Shown here in pieces: positions 9,401 to 19,174 of a DNA stretch of 64,000 bases. The notes beneath the pieces are model-generated. The model did not search any database and was not told where the DNA came from. It was given only the letters and a program-made list of their open reading frames with translations. Each line of letters starts with the position of its first letter. Position 1 is the first letter of the stretch. The position numbers and the translations under genes are program-made. Source of the DNA: Microvirgula aerodenitrificans DSM 15089 (GTDB lineage Bacteria; Pseudomonadota; Gammaproteobacteria; Burkholderiales; Aquaspirillaceae); the NCBI RefSeq assembly GCF_000620105.1, contig NZ_JHVK01000002.1, positions 248,001-312,000 on the forward strand. Reading direction: 5' to 3'.

Positions 9401-10153
9401 GACCATCAGGTAGGTACTGTTGTACCAGTCGGCCGATTCGGCCACGTCGGTCTGCTCGCCCCAGACCTGCGGGCTGGCCGGCGGCAGGTCGCAGTACCAG
9501 TCGTAGAACGACAGCGGCACGCCGCCGATCAGCGACAGGTAACGCGAACCGGACGCATACGACACCATCGACATGGCCGGAATCGGCGAGAAGCCGATCA
9601 CCCGGTCAGGACCGAAGCGCTTGACGGTAAACGCGTTGGCGGCAGCGATGATCTCGTTGGTTTCTTCCCAGTTCGAGCGCACGAAGCCACCCAGGCCGCG
9701 TACCTGCTTGTAGGTCTTGCTCTTGGCCGGGTCCTGGCTGATCGCCTCCCAGGCTTCGATCGGTCCCATGGTCTTGCGTGCCTCGCGCCACAGTCGCGCC
9801 AGGCGACCACGGATCATCGGGTGCTTGACCCGTTGTGCCGAGTACACATACCAGGAATACGACGCACCGCGCGGACAGCCGCGCGGCTCATGGTTCGGCA
9901 GGTCGGGACGGGTACGCGGGTAGTCGGTCTGCTGGGTTTCCCAGGTAATCAGGCCGTTCTTGACGTATACCTTCCACGAACAGGAGCCGGTGCAGTTCAC
10001 GCCATGGGTCGAGCGCACGATCTTGTCGTGCTGCCAGCGGCTGCGATATCCGTTTTCCCAGGTCCGGTCTTCGTCGACGACGGCGCCGTGACCATTGGAA
10101 AAGGTGCTTTTTGTTTTGCTGAGGAACTTCAGCCGGTCGAGAAAGTGACTCAT
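6449..10153 (-). CDS. narG: Respiratory nitrate reductase alpha (catalytic) subunit
   Basis: 1234 aa molybdopterin (bis-MGD) oxidoreductase that reduces nitrate to nitrite on the cytoplasmic side of the membrane. The N-terminus [14 protein letters not shown] is the remnant twin-arginine-like leader of membrane-bound NarG. The [18 protein letters not shown] segment gives the His/Cys3 ligands of the FS0 cluster. The C-terminal third shows the usual molybdopterin-dinucleotide binding domain ([17 protein letters not shown]). The reading frame is open 51 bases further upstream, but the ATG at 10153 is preceded by GGAGG at the right distance and gives the family N-terminus. It is first in narGHJI. 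No narK transporter or narXL regulators lie next to it. Confidence 0.97.
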   Translation of the reverse strand: MSHFLDRLKFLSKTKSTFSNGHGAVVDEDRTWENGYRSRWQHDKIVRSTHGVNCTGSCSWKVYVKNGLITWETQQTDYPRTRPDLPNHEPRGCPRGASYSWYVYSAQRVKHPMIRGRLARLWREARKTMGPIEAWEAISQDPAKSKTYKQVRGLGGFVRSNWEETNEIIAAANAFTVKRFGPDRVIGFSPIPAMSMVSYASGSRYLSLIGGVPLSFYDWYCDLPPASPQVWGEQTDVAESADWYNSTYLMVWGSNVPMTRTPDAHFYTEVRYKGTKTVAVSSDFGEMVKFGDIWLAPKQGTDAALALAMGHVVLNEFHKTGKSEYFRDYGKQYTDFPMLVRIEEKDGKLIPGYFLRASNLDGNLGEDNNPEWKTLCFDERSGEIVAPNGSIGFRWGESGDKVGRWNLEMRDGGTPRDIDPLLSLEHGRDDMVAVSFPYFGSEHEELLERNVPVRKLRLADGEEALVATVYDLMLANYGIDRGFGGGNVALSYQDDVPYTPAWQQKHTGVDPQLVIQVAREFADNADRTHGKSMVIVGAGLNHWYHMDMTYRGIINLLVMCGCVGQSGGGWAHYVGQEKLRPQTGWAPLAFGADWHRPSRQMNGTSFFYAHTGQWRHEKLGVNEILAPTAGGEMQSMTLIDYNAKAERMGWLPSAPQLSANPLDVTAAAEAAGRDPIAYAVDRLKNGSLDMACHDPDDPQNFPRNLFVWRSNILGSSGKGHEYFLKYLLGTQNAVLSNEADCIKPHDIKVRPAPEGKLDLLVVLDFRMSTTCLYADIVLPTATWYEKDDLNTSDMHPFIHPLSEAVQPLWQSKSDWEIYKGIAAKFSELAGDYIGTRKDLVLTPLMHDTPQELGQAFDPKDWKLGECEPVPGKTMPAMTVVERNYGDIHRKFTSIGPLLEKVGNGGKGIAWKTGHEIDILRGINKTVTEPGVSQGQPRLDTAIDAAEMILSLAPETNGHVAVKAWDALSKITGRDHTHLAIGREHDSIRFRDVQAQPRKIISSPTWSGLESEEVSYNAGYTNVHEYIPWRTLTGRQQFYQDHKWMRDFGEGFCVYKPAIDLKTTRSVLGQHGNGNPEIVLNFITPHQKWGIHSTYSDNLRMLTLSRGGPHVWVSEVDARKAGIVDNDWIEVFNANGTLTARAVVSQRVPEGMTLMYHAQEKIVNVPGAEVSGKRGGIHNSVTRTVTKPTHMIGGYAQLSYGFNYYGTVGANRDEFVVVRKMKNVDWLEGPLKEEA

Positions 10154-10448
10154 CTTGCCTCCGTGCGCATTCGCCGAACGACACCGCCACAGCAGGCCGT
10201 CCAATGACTTTGATGACGAACAGAAGGCTACGCGGGCCGGGCGCCAGCGATAACTGGCCGGACGGTGGTCCGGGCCAAGGCAAGAGAACTAAACGGGACT
10301 AGACCGAAAGAGCTATGGCATGCGGTCTGCCCATGGCGGGCATGGCAAAAGGAGGTCCCCGATGGTCTGGACAGCCGGGAATTCCGCCACCGGGAACGGA
10401 CAAGTAAAGCAGCGGCCTGCCCCGCAGGCGCCACTCACGCTGCAGCAG
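10154..10448. other. Noncoding region between narG and the lldR-like gene
   Basis: This 295-bp stretch lies upstream of narG and downstream of the GntR-family gene. No credible gene fits either strand. The only regulatory candidate I see is a partial FNR box at 10210-10223 (separate entry). I see no convincing sigma-70 -10 element or NarL heptamer array. Confidence 0.5.
10210..10223 (-). promoter_or_regulatory. Weak FNR-type box upstream of narG
   Basis: On the minus strand it reads CTGTTCGTCATCAA, matching TTGAT-N4-ATCAA at 8 of 10 positions, centred about 63 bases before the narG ATG. The spacing suits a class II activated promoter, but no good -10 follows at the predicted place. It is therefore tentative, supported mainly by the presence of an fnr-type gene in the window and by known FNR control of nar operons. 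Confidence 0.25.
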
Positions 10449-11207
10449 TCACTGCGCGGCCAGACGCCGCGTCGCCCGCTCGACCCGGCGCGCCTCGACC
10501 CGCATCGCCGCCAGGGTATTGGCGACAAAGTCCAGATGCGTCTCTGCCGCAGCGCGGGCACGGGCCGGGTCCCGGCCGTCGATCGCATGCCAGATCGCCC
10601 GGTGCTGGGCCAGCAGATCGCTGGCCACCGGCTTGATATTGAACAGATTGGCGATGTTGTCGTGGATATTGCTTTGCAGCATGCCGAGCAGGCTGGTGGT
10701 CAGGTGGGCGAGCAGCACATTGTGCGCCGCATCGGCCAGCGCACTGTGGAAGGCGACGTCGGCCGTCGACTGCAGCACCAGGTCACCGGTCGCGTAGCTG
10801 GCTTCCAGCTCGGCGAACAGCTGCGCCAGCCGGGTCCGGTCGGCATCGGTCGCCCGCACCGCCGCCAGCGCGGCGACTTCGCCTTCGAGCATGCGCCGGA
10901 ACTCCAGCACGTCGTCGCGCAGATCGACATGCTGGCCAAGCAGCTCTTCCCACGGGCCGCTGAAACTGCGCTCCAGCCGGTCGGTCACAAAAGTGCCGCC
11001 GCCCTGCCGGCTGTCGACCATGCCGCGCGCAGACAGTTGCTTGATGGCTTCGCGCAACGAAGCGCGCGATACGCCGAACTCGTCGGCGAGTTGCCGTTCC
11101 GGCGGCAGACGATCACCGGGCTTGTACACGCCATCGAGGATGCTGGCCTCCAGCTCGCGCACGATCGCATCGGCCAGCCGGGGCACGTTGATGGGCAGAT
11201 GACTCAT
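10449..11207 (-). CDS. lldR: FadR/GntR-family regulator, LldR-like
   Basis: 252 aa. The N-terminal winged helix (about residues 12-75: LADAIVRELEASI, GDRLPPERQLADEFGVSRASLREAI, then GGGTFV) is typical of the GntR family. The all-helical FCD effector domain that follows, with metal-binding histidine candidates in FHSAL and the QHRAIWHAI region, identifies the FadR/LldR branch. It is divergent from the lactate operon, whose control region holds two LldR-type operators, so it most likely represses lldE onwards and is relieved by lactate. I prefer the ATG at 11207 to the 36-codon-longer frame because the wing-helix begins just after it. The exact family member is inferred from context. Confidence 0.82.
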   Translation of the reverse strand: MSHLPINVPRLADAIVRELEASILDGVYKPGDRLPPERQLADEFGVSRASLREAIKQLSARGMVDSRQGGGTFVTDRLERSFSGPWEELLGQHVDLRDDVLEFRRMLEGEVAALAAVRATDADRTRLAQLFAELEASYATGDLVLQSTADVAFHSALADAAHNVLLAHLTTSLLGMLQSNIHDNIANLFNIKPVASDLLAQHRAIWHAIDGRDPARARAAAETHLDFVANTLAAMRVEARRVERATRRLAAQ

Positions 11208-11318
11208 TTTTTCTCGCATTTTCAGCCACAGGCGGCGCGAAGCCGACCAGTCGGTCCGACGCCCGTCGCGTGGTGGCGCATTGTAACGACATATCCGCAC
11301 CCCGACGAGGGACATTGA

Positions 11319-11335
11319 AATTGGTCTTACCTTTA
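11319..11335 (+). promoter_or_regulatory. LldR-type operator O1 (upstream)
   Basis: AATTGGTCTTACCTTTA matches 13 of 17 positions of the perfect palindrome at 11426-11442. The left half AATTGGT is intact. It lies about 107 bp upstream of O2, centre to centre, on the far side of the promoter. Confidence 0.55.
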
Positions 11336-11378
11336 CATAAACAATAACTTATTCACTGCCAAATGGGGTAGATCCCGA

Positions 11379-11408
11379 TTGACAAGACCCTGCGAATCTT
11401 AATAGATT
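11379..11408 (+). promoter_or_regulatory. Promoter of the lactate operon
   Basis: A perfect -35 TTGACA (11379-11384) and TAGATT (11403-11408) are separated by 18 bases. Transcription would begin near 11415. O1 would then lie near -88 and O2 near +19, an arrangement like the two LldR operators flanking the E. coli lld promoter. Confidence 0.6.
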
Positions 11409-11425
11409 GCCAAACCAGAATAAAT

Positions 11426-11442
11426 AATTGGTCATACCAATT
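11426..11442 (+). promoter_or_regulatory. LldR-type operator O2 (perfect palindrome)
   Basis: AATTGGTCATACCAATT is two perfect 7-bp arms around CAT and contains the FadR-family core TNGTNNNACNA. It lies just downstream of the promoter and 24 bases before the lldE ATG. Confidence 0.75.
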
Positions 11443-11465
11443 AGCCAACCACAGAGGAACCTATC

Positions 11466-12221
11466 ATGACGGCAAGCTGTCCCCGGCCGCAGGACGTGTA
11501 TTTCTTCGGCACCTGCCTGCTGGACCTGTTCCTGCCGGATGCCGGCGTCGATGCCGTCGCCCTGCTCGAGCGCGAAGGCATCCGGGTCCACTATCCGCAG
11601 GGCCAGAGCTGCTGCGGACAGCCGGCCTACACCACCGGGGTGCCGGACGAGGCGCGCGAAGTGGCCCGGGCGCAGCTGGGGCTGTTTCCGCAGGACTGGC
11701 CGATCGTGGTGCCGTCCGGTTCCTGTGGCGGCATGATCAGGCATCACTGGCCAACGCTGTTCGCCGGCGACCGCGACGAGGCCCTGGCCTGTACGCTGTC
11801 GGCCCGCGTGGTCGAGCTGTCCGATTTCCTGCTCAATGTGCTCGACTGGCATCCGCAGGACCAGGGCGCGCCGGCAAAAGTCGCGGTCCACACCTCCTGC
11901 AGTGCGCGCCGCGAGATGGGCACCCACCTGAACAGCTGGGCGCTGGTCGACCGCCTCGCCAACGTCGAGCGCGTGGTCCATGGCCATGAGTCGGAATGCT
12001 GCGGCTTCGGCGGTACCTTCAGCATCCGTCACCCGGATATCGCCGGCGCGATGGTCGAGGACAAGGCCGCCTCGCTGCAGCAGAGCGGCGCCACCGAGTT
12101 CGTTACCGCCGACGCCGGCTGTCTGATGAACATCAACGGCAAGCTGTGCAAGGACAATGCCCCGTTCAACGGCAAGCACCTGGCCACCTTCCTGCTCGAA
12201 CGCACCGGAGGCAAGGCATGA
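11466..12221 (+). CDS. lldE: L-lactate oxidation complex subunit LldE (LutA family)
   Basis: 251 aa. Two CCG (cysteine-rich) domains bind Fe-S and resemble the heterodisulfide-reductase subunit. The first carries YFFGTC then QSCCGQPAY; the second carries HTSCSARREMG then ESECCGFGGTFS. LldE, LldF and LldG together form a flavin-independent L-lactate dehydrogenase that passes electrons to the respiratory chain. The gene is first in the operon, with an AGAGGA ribosome-binding site, and its stop overlaps the next start (ATGA at 12218-12221). Confidence 0.93.
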   Translation: MTASCPRPQDVYFFGTCLLDLFLPDAGVDAVALLEREGIRVHYPQGQSCCGQPAYTTGVPDEAREVARAQLGLFPQDWPIVVPSGSCGGMIRHHWPTLFAGDRDEALACTLSARVVELSDFLLNVLDWHPQDQGAPAKVAVHTSCSARREMGTHLNSWALVDRLANVERVVHGHESECCGFGGTFSIRHPDIAGAMVEDKAASLQQSGATEFVTADAGCLMNINGKLCKDNAPFNGKHLATFLLERTGGKA

Positions 12222-12919
12222 GCGCACGCAACAGCATTCTCGGCAAGCTGCGCGCCGCCCCGGCAGCCGCAGCGGTCGAACCCGATATTGCGGCGTTCTA
12301 CGCCGCCCGCCTGCAACGCCCGCTGACGGCGATGATTGCCGAATGGGCGATGATGATGCGTGCCGTGCGCACCGAGGTGGTGTTCTGCCGCGAACCGGAC
12401 TGGGACGCCGCACTGGTGCGCGTAGTCAGCGACAAACAGATCGGCCGCCTGCTGCTGGCACCGGCGACGGCGCACGGCAAACGGGCGATGGACACCCTCG
12501 CCGCACAGCCGAAGCCGCCGCGCATGCACGGTTACGACCGCGCCATCGACGAATGGAAGGCCGAACTGTTCAACGAGGTCGATGCCGGCTTCACCAGCGT
12601 GCGCGCCGGCATCTGCAGTACCGGCAGCCTGATCGCCTGGCCGACGCCGGACGAGCCGCGCACCATGAGTCTGGTGCCACCGGTCCATATCGCGCTGTTC
12701 GACGCCAGCCGCATGTACGACACCCTGTACCAGGCCATGCAGGTCGAAGGCTGGAAAAACGGCCTGCCGACCAACTCGCTGCTGATCTCCGGTCCGTCCA
12801 AGACCTCGGACATCCAACAGACCGTCGCCTACGGCGCCCATGGTCCGCGCGAACTGATTGTATTGTGCGTGCTGCCGACTGACGTTTCCGTCAACGACGT
12901 GGAAGGAACCGCGCAATGA
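12218..12919 (+). CDS. lldG: L-lactate oxidation subunit LldG (LutC family, LUD domain)
   Basis: 233 aa. The N-terminal MSARNSILGKLR is typical of LutC. The LUD domain follows with its hallmark glycine-rich phrases (GICSTGSLIAWPT, then SLVPPVHIALF and ISGPSKTSDIQQT). The start is chosen from the four-base overlap with lldE; the frame is open further upstream but inside lldE. The stop overlaps the lldF ATG as well (ATGA at 12916-12919). The gene order E-G-F differs from the common E-F-G order. Confidence 0.92.
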   Translation: MSARNSILGKLRAAPAAAAVEPDIAAFYAARLQRPLTAMIAEWAMMMRAVRTEVVFCREPDWDAALVRVVSDKQIGRLLLAPATAHGKRAMDTLAAQPKPPRMHGYDRAIDEWKAELFNEVDAGFTSVRAGICSTGSLIAWPTPDEPRTMSLVPPVHIALFDASRMYDTLYQAMQVEGWKNGLPTNSLLISGPSKTSDIQQTVAYGAHGPRELIVLCVLPTDVSVNDVEGTAQ

Positions 12920-14352
12920 ACGCCCAGCCGATTACGGTCTATCCCGGCACCGCCTTCCGTTCACGTTCGCACGAGGCGGTGAACGATCCGCTGTTGCGCC
13001 AGAGTTTCCGTGGTGCGATGGACTTCCTGATGAGCAAGCGCGCGGCCATGTTCCCGGACGAGGCCGAGCTGCAGCAGCTGCGCACGCTGGGCGAAGCCAT
13101 CCGCCAGCGCTGCCTGGCCAAACTGCCCGAACTGCTGGAAACGCTGGAAGCCAACCTGACCCGCAACGGCGTCCAGGTGCACTGGGCGGAAACGCCGGAA
13201 GAAGCGAACTCGATCATCCAGGGCCTGATCGCCCGCCGTGGCGGCAAGCTGGCGGTCAAGGGCAAGTCGATGGTCAGCGAGGAAACCGAGCTCAACCATC
13301 ATCTGGCCGAACACGGCATCGAGGCGATCGAATCCGACATGGGCGAGTACATCGTCCAGCTTGCCGGCGAAAAGCCCAGCCACATCATCATGCCGGCGAT
13401 CCACAAGACCAAAGAGCAGATTGCCGGCCTGTTCCATGAACACATTCCCGACACCCCGTATACCACTGACGTCGACGAACTGATCCAGATCGGCCGCCAT
13501 GTGCTGCGCGACAAGTATGTCAGCGCCGACGCCGGCATTTCCGGGGTGAACTTCGCCGTGGCCGAGACCGGCACGCTGTGTCTGGTCGAGAACGAAGGCA
13601 ATGGCCGCATGTGCACGACGGTGCCGCCGATGCACATCGCCATCACCGGCATCGAAAAAGTGGTCGAGCTGCTGGCCGACGTGCCGCCGCTGTATACGCT
13701 GCTGACCCGCTCCGCCACCGGCCAGCCGGTGACCACCTACTTCAACATGATCTCCGGCCCGCGCAAGCCCGGCGAGCTCGACGGCCCGGAAGAAGTCCAC
13801 CTGGTGCTGCTCGACAACGGCCGCAGCCAGGCCTACGCCGACGAACAGCTGCGCAAGACGCTGCAGTGCATCCGCTGCGGCGCGTGCATGAATCACTGCC
13901 CGGTCTACGCCCGCGTCGGCGGTCACGCCTACGGCACGGTGTACCCGGGTCCGATCGGCGAAATCATTTCGCCGCACCTGCTCGGCCTGGAAGCGACCGC
14001 CAGCCTGCCGACCGCCTCCAGCCTGTGCGGCGCCTGTGGCGAGGTCTGCCCGGTCCGGATTCCGATTCCCGACCTGCTGATCCGCCTGCGCACCGAGGCC
14101 ATCCGCGATCCGCACGAGCACCCGGCCCATCCGCTGCGCGGCCAGGGCGCAGGGCGCGATACGCGCCAGCTCGCCGCCTGGCGCCTGTGGCGCTTTATTC
14201 TCACCAGTCCCGCCCGCTACCGGGTGTTCAGCTGGCTGGCGACCCGTTTCCGCATGCTGACGCCGGCAAAGCAGCTGGGCTGGACCCAGAACCACGTTCC
14301 GCTGAAGCCCGCTGCCCGGACCCTGTCCGAGCGCATGGCCAACCGTCGTTAA
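12916..14352 (+). CDS. lldF: L-lactate oxidation Fe-S subunit LldF (LutB family)
   Basis: 478 aa. An N-terminal LUD domain (SMVSEETELN, GISGVNFAVAETGTL) is joined to a ferredoxin-like region with two cysteine clusters, CIRCGACMNHCPVY and SLCGACGEVCPVRIP. It should carry two [4Fe-4S] clusters and relay electrons from lactate oxidation. Starting at 12916 gives a four-base overlap with lldG. The following gene begins 13 bases after the stop, behind AAGGA. Confidence 0.93.
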   Translation: MNAQPITVYPGTAFRSRSHEAVNDPLLRQSFRGAMDFLMSKRAAMFPDEAELQQLRTLGEAIRQRCLAKLPELLETLEANLTRNGVQVHWAETPEEANSIIQGLIARRGGKLAVKGKSMVSEETELNHHLAEHGIEAIESDMGEYIVQLAGEKPSHIIMPAIHKTKEQIAGLFHEHIPDTPYTTDVDELIQIGRHVLRDKYVSADAGISGVNFAVAETGTLCLVENEGNGRMCTTVPPMHIAITGIEKVVELLADVPPLYTLLTRSATGQPVTTYFNMISGPRKPGELDGPEEVHLVLLDNGRSQAYADEQLRKTLQCIRCGACMNHCPVYARVGGHAYGTVYPGPIGEIISPHLLGLEATASLPTASSLCGACGEVCPVRIPIPDLLIRLRTEAIRDPHEHPAHPLRGQGAGRDTRQLAAWRLWRFILTSPARYRVFSWLATRFRMLTPAKQLGWTQNHVPLKPAARTLSERMANRR

Positions 14353-14365
14353 GGAAGCCGATCCG

Positions 14366-17200
14366 ATGATGTCCGCCTCGCATCAGGCGTTTTACACCGC
14401 CGTCCGCCAGTCGATCCCCGACGAACGGCTGATTACCGACCCGACCCGCACCCTGGCCTACGGGACCGACGGCAGCTTTTACCGGCTGGTGCCGAAGATC
14501 GTCATCCGCGCCGAAAGCGAAAGCGAAATCCGCACCGTGCTGCGCGAGGCGCATGCGGTCGGCGTGGCCGTCACCTTCCGCGCCGCCGGTACCTCGCTGT
14601 CCGGTCAGGCGGTCAGCGACTCGGTGCTGGTCACGCTGGGCGACAACTGGAACGGCCAGCAGATCCTCGATGGCGGCGCGCGCATCCGGCTGCAACCGGG
14701 CGTGATCGGTCAGCACGCGAACAACACCCTGGCGCCGCTGGGCCGCAAGATCGGCCCGGACCCGGCATCGATCGCCACCGCAAAGATTGGCGGCATGGCG
14801 GCCAACAACTCCAGCGGCATGTGCTGCGGCACCAAGCAGAATGGCTACCACACGCTGTCGGCAATCCGGGTCGTGCTGCCGGACGGTGCCGTGCTGGACA
14901 CCGGCGACGCCCTCAGCGTTGCGGCCTTCCGCGAATCGCATGCCGTCCTGCTGGCCGGGCTGGCGCAGCTGGCGGCCGACATCCGCGCCAACCCGGCGCT
15001 GGAACAGAAGATCCGCCACAAGTACCGGCTGAAGAACACCACCGGCTACGGCATCAACGCCCTGGTCGACTTTGATGACCCGGTCGACATGCTGGCCCAC
15101 CTGATGATCGGCTCGGAAGGCACGCTGGCCTTTATCAGCAGCATCACTTACGACACCGTGCCGGATCATCCGCACAAGGCCAGCTCGCTGACCCTGTTCC
15201 ACGATCTCGATGCCTGCTGCCGTGCGGTGACGGCGCTGCGCGAGCAGGCGCCGGTCGACGCGGTCGAGCTGATCGACGCCAAGAGCATCCGCGCCGTGCA
15301 GGACAAGGCCGGTCTGCCGGACTTCCTCTACGGCGAGATTCCCGATGCAGCCGCCGCGCTGCTGATCGAAACCCGCGCGCCGAGCGCCGCCATCCTCGCC
15401 GACCAGTGCGCGGCCATCAACGGGCTGGTGGCCGGATTTACCCCGGCGGCGGAAAGCGGTTTCGCCACCGATGCCGGCGTCACCGCCATCTACTGGTCGG
15501 TGCGCTCCGGGCTGTTCCCGGCGGTCGGCGCGGTACGCCCGGTCGGCACCACGGTGGTGATCGAGGATGTCGCCTTCCCGATCGAGCACCTGGCCGATGG
15601 CGTGCGCCGGCTCAACGTGCTGTTCGAGCGCTATGGCTATCACGAGGCGCTGCTGTTCGGCCATGCGCTGGAAGGCAATCTGCACTTCGTCTTCACCCCG
15701 AGTTTCGACACCGCTGACGAAGTCCGCCGCTACAGCGACTTCATGGACGCGGTCAGCGAACTGGTTGCGGTCGAATTCGGCGGCTCGCTGAAGGCCGAGC
15801 ACGGCACCGGCCGCAACGTTGCCCCGTTCGTCAGGCTGGAGTGGGGCGGCGATGCCTACGACATCATGCTGACCATCAAGCGCCTGTTCGATCCGCATGG
15901 CGTACTGAACCCGGACGTGATCATCAGCGCCAACGAGCAGGTCCACCTGCAGAACCTGAAGGCGATGCCGGCCGCCGACCCGCTGGTCGACCGCTGCATC
16001 GAATGCGGCTTCTGCGAACCGGCCTGTCCGAGCAACGGCCTGTCACTGACGCCACGCCAGCGCATCGTGCTGTGGCGGGCGATCAACGACCTGCGCCGCA
16101 GCGGCGCCGACGCCGAACGGCTGGAAGCCTTCGAGCGCGACTACCCGTATTACGGCATCGACACCTGCGCCGCGACCGGCATGTGCGCGACCCGCTGCCC
16201 GGTCGGCATCAACACCGGCGAGCTGATGAAAAAGCTCAAGGGACCGACGCGCAGTCCGGGCATGGCGACCTGGTCGGCCACCCACATGCGCACGCTGACC
16301 GCTGCCGCCCGTACCGGGCTCGGCGCCTTCCATGCCGCCCGCAGCGTGCTTGGCGACGACACTGCCATCGGCGCCACCCGGCTGGCGCACAAGCTGTTCC
16401 CGACCATCCCGATCCTGCCGGCGTCGACACCGCGCCCCGCCGCCGCCCTGCCGGCCCCGGCCGCGCATGGTGAGCCGGTCGTGTACTTCGTCAGTTGCGT
16501 GAACCGCACCCTGGCCGAGGGCAGCCACGGTCGCGACAGCGTGGCCGCCAGCACCGTCAGCCTGTTCGCCAAGGCCGGCCTGCGCGCGATCTACCCCGAG
16601 CAGCTGGCCAGCCTGTGCTGCGGCCAGCCCTTCGATTCCAAGAACGCCACCCAGGCCGCCAACCGCGCCAGCGCCGACACCAACGCCGCGCTGCTGGCCG
16701 CGTCGCGCAATGGCGAAATTCCGGTCTATGTCGACAACGGACCGTGCGCGCTGCGCCTGCTCGACGCACAGAAAGCCGGTCTGGTCGACCCGCGACTGAA
16801 GCTGTACGACGCCGCCAGCTTCCTGACCAAGTTCGTGGTACCAAAGCTGGACTTCCCGCACAGGGTCGCCAGCCTGGCGGTCCACGTACCGTGCAACGCC
16901 AGCAAGATGGGGGTCGGCCCTCAGCTGGTGGCGCTGGCCCGGCAGTGCGCCGAGCGGGTGACCGTGCCGGACATCGCCTGCTGCGGTTTTGCCGGTGACA
17001 AGGGTTTCACCACCCCGGAACTGAACGCCAACAGCCTGAAACGGCTGAAGCCGGCCATTGGCGGCTGTGATTCCGGCGTGTCGATGAGTCGTACCTGCCA
17101 GATCGGACTGACGGCGCACGGCGACATCGAATACCAGAGCATCGAAGCACTGCTCGACCAGTGCAGCTGTACACGGCAGACCGATACTCTCCCTGCCTGA
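14366..17200 (+). CDS. FAD- and Fe-S-dependent D-lactate dehydrogenase (Dld-II type)
   Basis: 944 aa. There are three parts. First, a PCMH-type FAD-binding domain (about 40-270: VTFRAAGTSLSGQAV, then KIGGMAANNSSGMCCGT). Second, an FAD-oxidase C domain (about 270-540, with FGHALEGNLHFVF). Third, a C-terminal Fe-S module with CIECGFCEPACPS, then CAATGMCATRCPVG, and two CCG motifs (SLCCGQPFDS and IACCGFAGDKG). This architecture is shared by the respiratory D-lactate dehydrogenase Dld-II and by YdiJ-like 2-hydroxyacid dehydrogenases. The position between lldEGF and the lactate permease favours D-lactate, giving one operon able to use both isomers. Substrate specificity is inferred from context. 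Confidence 0.85.
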   Translation: MMSASHQAFYTAVRQSIPDERLITDPTRTLAYGTDGSFYRLVPKIVIRAESESEIRTVLREAHAVGVAVTFRAAGTSLSGQAVSDSVLVTLGDNWNGQQILDGGARIRLQPGVIGQHANNTLAPLGRKIGPDPASIATAKIGGMAANNSSGMCCGTKQNGYHTLSAIRVVLPDGAVLDTGDALSVAAFRESHAVLLAGLAQLAADIRANPALEQKIRHKYRLKNTTGYGINALVDFDDPVDMLAHLMIGSEGTLAFISSITYDTVPDHPHKASSLTLFHDLDACCRAVTALREQAPVDAVELIDAKSIRAVQDKAGLPDFLYGEIPDAAAALLIETRAPSAAILADQCAAINGLVAGFTPAAESGFATDAGVTAIYWSVRSGLFPAVGAVRPVGTTVVIEDVAFPIEHLADGVRRLNVLFERYGYHEALLFGHALEGNLHFVFTPSFDTADEVRRYSDFMDAVSELVAVEFGGSLKAEHGTGRNVAPFVRLEWGGDAYDIMLTIKRLFDPHGVLNPDVIISANEQVHLQNLKAMPAADPLVDRCIECGFCEPACPSNGLSLTPRQRIVLWRAINDLRRSGADAERLEAFERDYPYYGIDTCAATGMCATRCPVGINTGELMKKLKGPTRSPGMATWSATHMRTLTAAARTGLGAFHAARSVLGDDTAIGATRLAHKLFPTIPILPASTPRPAAALPAPAAHGEPVVYFVSCVNRTLAEGSHGRDSVAASTVSLFAKAGLRAIYPEQLASLCCGQPFDSKNATQAANRASADTNAALLAASRNGEIPVYVDNGPCALRLLDAQKAGLVDPRLKLYDAASFLTKFVVPKLDFPHRVASLAVHVPCNASKMGVGPQLVALARQCAERVTVPDIACCGFAGDKGFTTPELNANSLKRLKPAIGGCDSGVSMSRTCQIGLTAHGDIEYQSIEALLDQCSCTRQTDTLPA

Positions 17201-17420
17201 CGATAACAAGAGGCCTCGCGCCCCGCCACTACACGACCTACAAAGGAGAACACTGCCATATGGCATCAGAGTCATACCCGGACAGCCGCTGACGACGTCA
17301 CCCGATGACGAACACGTCGACTGCCGCCACACAAGATCACAACAGGCGGCTTCAACGACTTAAATGACCAAATGACTGCGCTGCGCGGCCCTGCCCCGCA
17401 GCCAGGGAGAAATTTTCAAG

Positions 17421-19118
17421 ATGCAGACCTGGACGCAAATCTACGAGCCGCTCGGCAGCCTCGGCCTTTCGGCCGCCGTCGCCGTGCTGCCGATCGTGTT
17501 CTTCTTCATCGCGCTGGCGGTACTGCGCATGAAGGGGCACATCGCCGCCACCCTGACCACGCTGATCGCTCTGGCCGTGGCGATTTTCGCCTACAACATG
17601 CCGGTCGGCATGGCGCTGGCCTCGATCGGCTACGGCTTCCTCTACGGCCTGTGGCCGATTTCGTGGATCATCATCACGGCCGTGTTCCTGTACAAGATCA
17701 CGGTCAAGACCGGTCAGTTCGAGATCATCCGCGCGTCGGTGGTATCGATCACCGATGACCAGCGGCTGCAGATGATTCTGGTCGGCTTCTCGTTCGGCGC
17801 CTTCCTGGAAGGCGCGGCGGGCTTCGGCGCACCGGTGGCCATCACCGCCGCGCTGCTGGTCGGCCTGGGCTTCAACCCGCTGTACGCCGCCGGCCTGTGC
17901 CTGATCGCCAACACCGCACCGGTGGCCTTCGGCGCGATGGGCGTGCCGATCATCGTCGCCGGCAAGGTGACGGGCATCGATCCGCACCTGATCGGCCAGA
18001 TGGCCGGTCACCAGTTGCCGCTGCTGTCGCTGCTGGTTCCGTTCTGGCTGGTGTTCATGATGGACGGCCTCAAGGGCATCCGCGAAACCTGGCCGGCCGT
18101 GCTGGTGGCAGGCGCCACCTTCGCCGTCACCCAGTTCCTGACCGCCACCTACCTCGGGCCGGAACTGCCGGACATCACCTCCGCCCTGGTGAGCCTGGTG
18201 TGCCTGACCGCCTTCCTGAAGGTCTGGCAGCCGAAGAACACCTTCTCCTTCGCCACCATGTCGGTGTCGGCAGGGGGCGCCGCGACGCTGGGCGGCAGTA
18301 GCGCCAGCCGTCCGAAGGCCGACAAGCCGAAGCTGCAGTACACGATGGGTCAGGTCATCAAGGCCTGGTCGCCGTTCATCATCCTGACCGCCGTGGTGAC
18401 CATCTGGAGCCTGAAGCCGTTCAAGGCCCTGTTCGACAAGGATGGCGTACTCGCCGGCCTGACCATCAAGTTTGAAATGCCGTACCTGCACAATCTGGTG
18501 ATCAAGGCCGCGCCGATCGTCGCCGAAGCCAAGCCGATGGATGCGGTGTTCAAGTTCGACGTGATCTCCGCCACCGGTACCGCCATTCTGCTGACCGCCC
18601 TCATCTCGATGCTCGTGCTGAAGATGAAGCCGGCCGATGGCCTGAAGACCTTCGGCGAAACGCTGAACGAACTCAAGCGCCCGGTGTTCTCGATCGGCAT
18701 GGTGCTGGCCTTCGCCTTTATCGCCAACTACTCGGGCCTGTCGTCGACGCTGGCCCTGGTGCTGGCCGGTACCGGCGCGGCGTTCCCGTTCTTCTCGCCG
18801 TTCCTCGGCTGGATGGGCGTGTTCCTGACCGGCTCCGATACCTCGTCCAACGCGCTGTTCGGCTCGCTGCAGGCCACCACCGCGCACCAGATCGGTGTCC
18901 ACGACACGCTGCTGGTCGCCGCCAACACCACCGGTGGCGTGACCGGCAAGATGATCTCGCCGCAATCGATCGCCGTGGCTTGCGCCGCCGTGGGCCTGGT
19001 CGGCAAGGAATCCGACCTGTTCCGCTTCACGATCAAGCACAGCCTGCTGTTCGCGACCGTGATCGGCATCATCACCTACCTGCAGGCCTACTACTTCACC
19101 TGGATGATTCCGGGCTGA
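17421..19118 (+). CDS. lldP: Lactate permease (LctP family)
   Basis: 565 aa, with about a dozen hydrophobic helices. It should take up lactate with protons. Family landmarks include the N-terminal [15 protein letters not shown], the conserved [38 protein letters not shown], and the C-terminal [16 protein letters not shown]. The 220 bases between dld and this gene contain no gene; they could hold a processing site or second promoter, but I see no clear one. A ribosome-binding site (AGGGAG) lies 12 bases before the ATG. It is last in the lactate operon, followed by a strong terminator. Confidence 0.95.
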   Translation: MQTWTQIYEPLGSLGLSAAVAVLPIVFFFIALAVLRMKGHIAATLTTLIALAVAIFAYNMPVGMALASIGYGFLYGLWPISWIIITAVFLYKITVKTGQFEIIRASVVSITDDQRLQMILVGFSFGAFLEGAAGFGAPVAITAALLVGLGFNPLYAAGLCLIANTAPVAFGAMGVPIIVAGKVTGIDPHLIGQMAGHQLPLLSLLVPFWLVFMMDGLKGIRETWPAVLVAGATFAVTQFLTATYLGPELPDITSALVSLVCLTAFLKVWQPKNTFSFATMSVSAGGAATLGGSSASRPKADKPKLQYTMGQVIKAWSPFIILTAVVTIWSLKPFKALFDKDGVLAGLTIKFEMPYLHNLVIKAAPIVAEAKPMDAVFKFDVISATGTAILLTALISMLVLKMKPADGLKTFGETLNELKRPVFSIGMVLAFAFIANYSGLSSTLALVLAGTGAAFPFFSPFLGWMGVFLTGSDTSSNALFGSLQATTAHQIGVHDTLLVAANTTGGVTGKMISPQSIAVACAAVGLVGKESDLFRFTIKHSLLFATVIGIITYLQAYYFTWMIPG

Positions 19119-19137
19119 GCGTAGCTGGCTGACGCAG

Positions 19138-19174
19138 AAAGCGCCCGACGGATTCTCGCCGTCGGGCGCTTTTT
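19138..19174. terminator. Terminator after lldP, probably bidirectional
   Basis: Perfect stem 19138-19151 with 19159-19172, loop ATTCTCG, followed by Ts through 19174 (five in a row at 19170-19174). The three A at the left edge give a short U-run in the opposite direction as well, where the TAXI lipoprotein gene converges. Confidence 0.9.

Noticed and set aside
6587-10207. 1206-codon open frame antisense to narG
   Set aside because: Composition is H/R/Q/V-rich as in reverse frames of GC-rich genes; no family motif or ribosome-binding site. The narG reading is beyond doubt.
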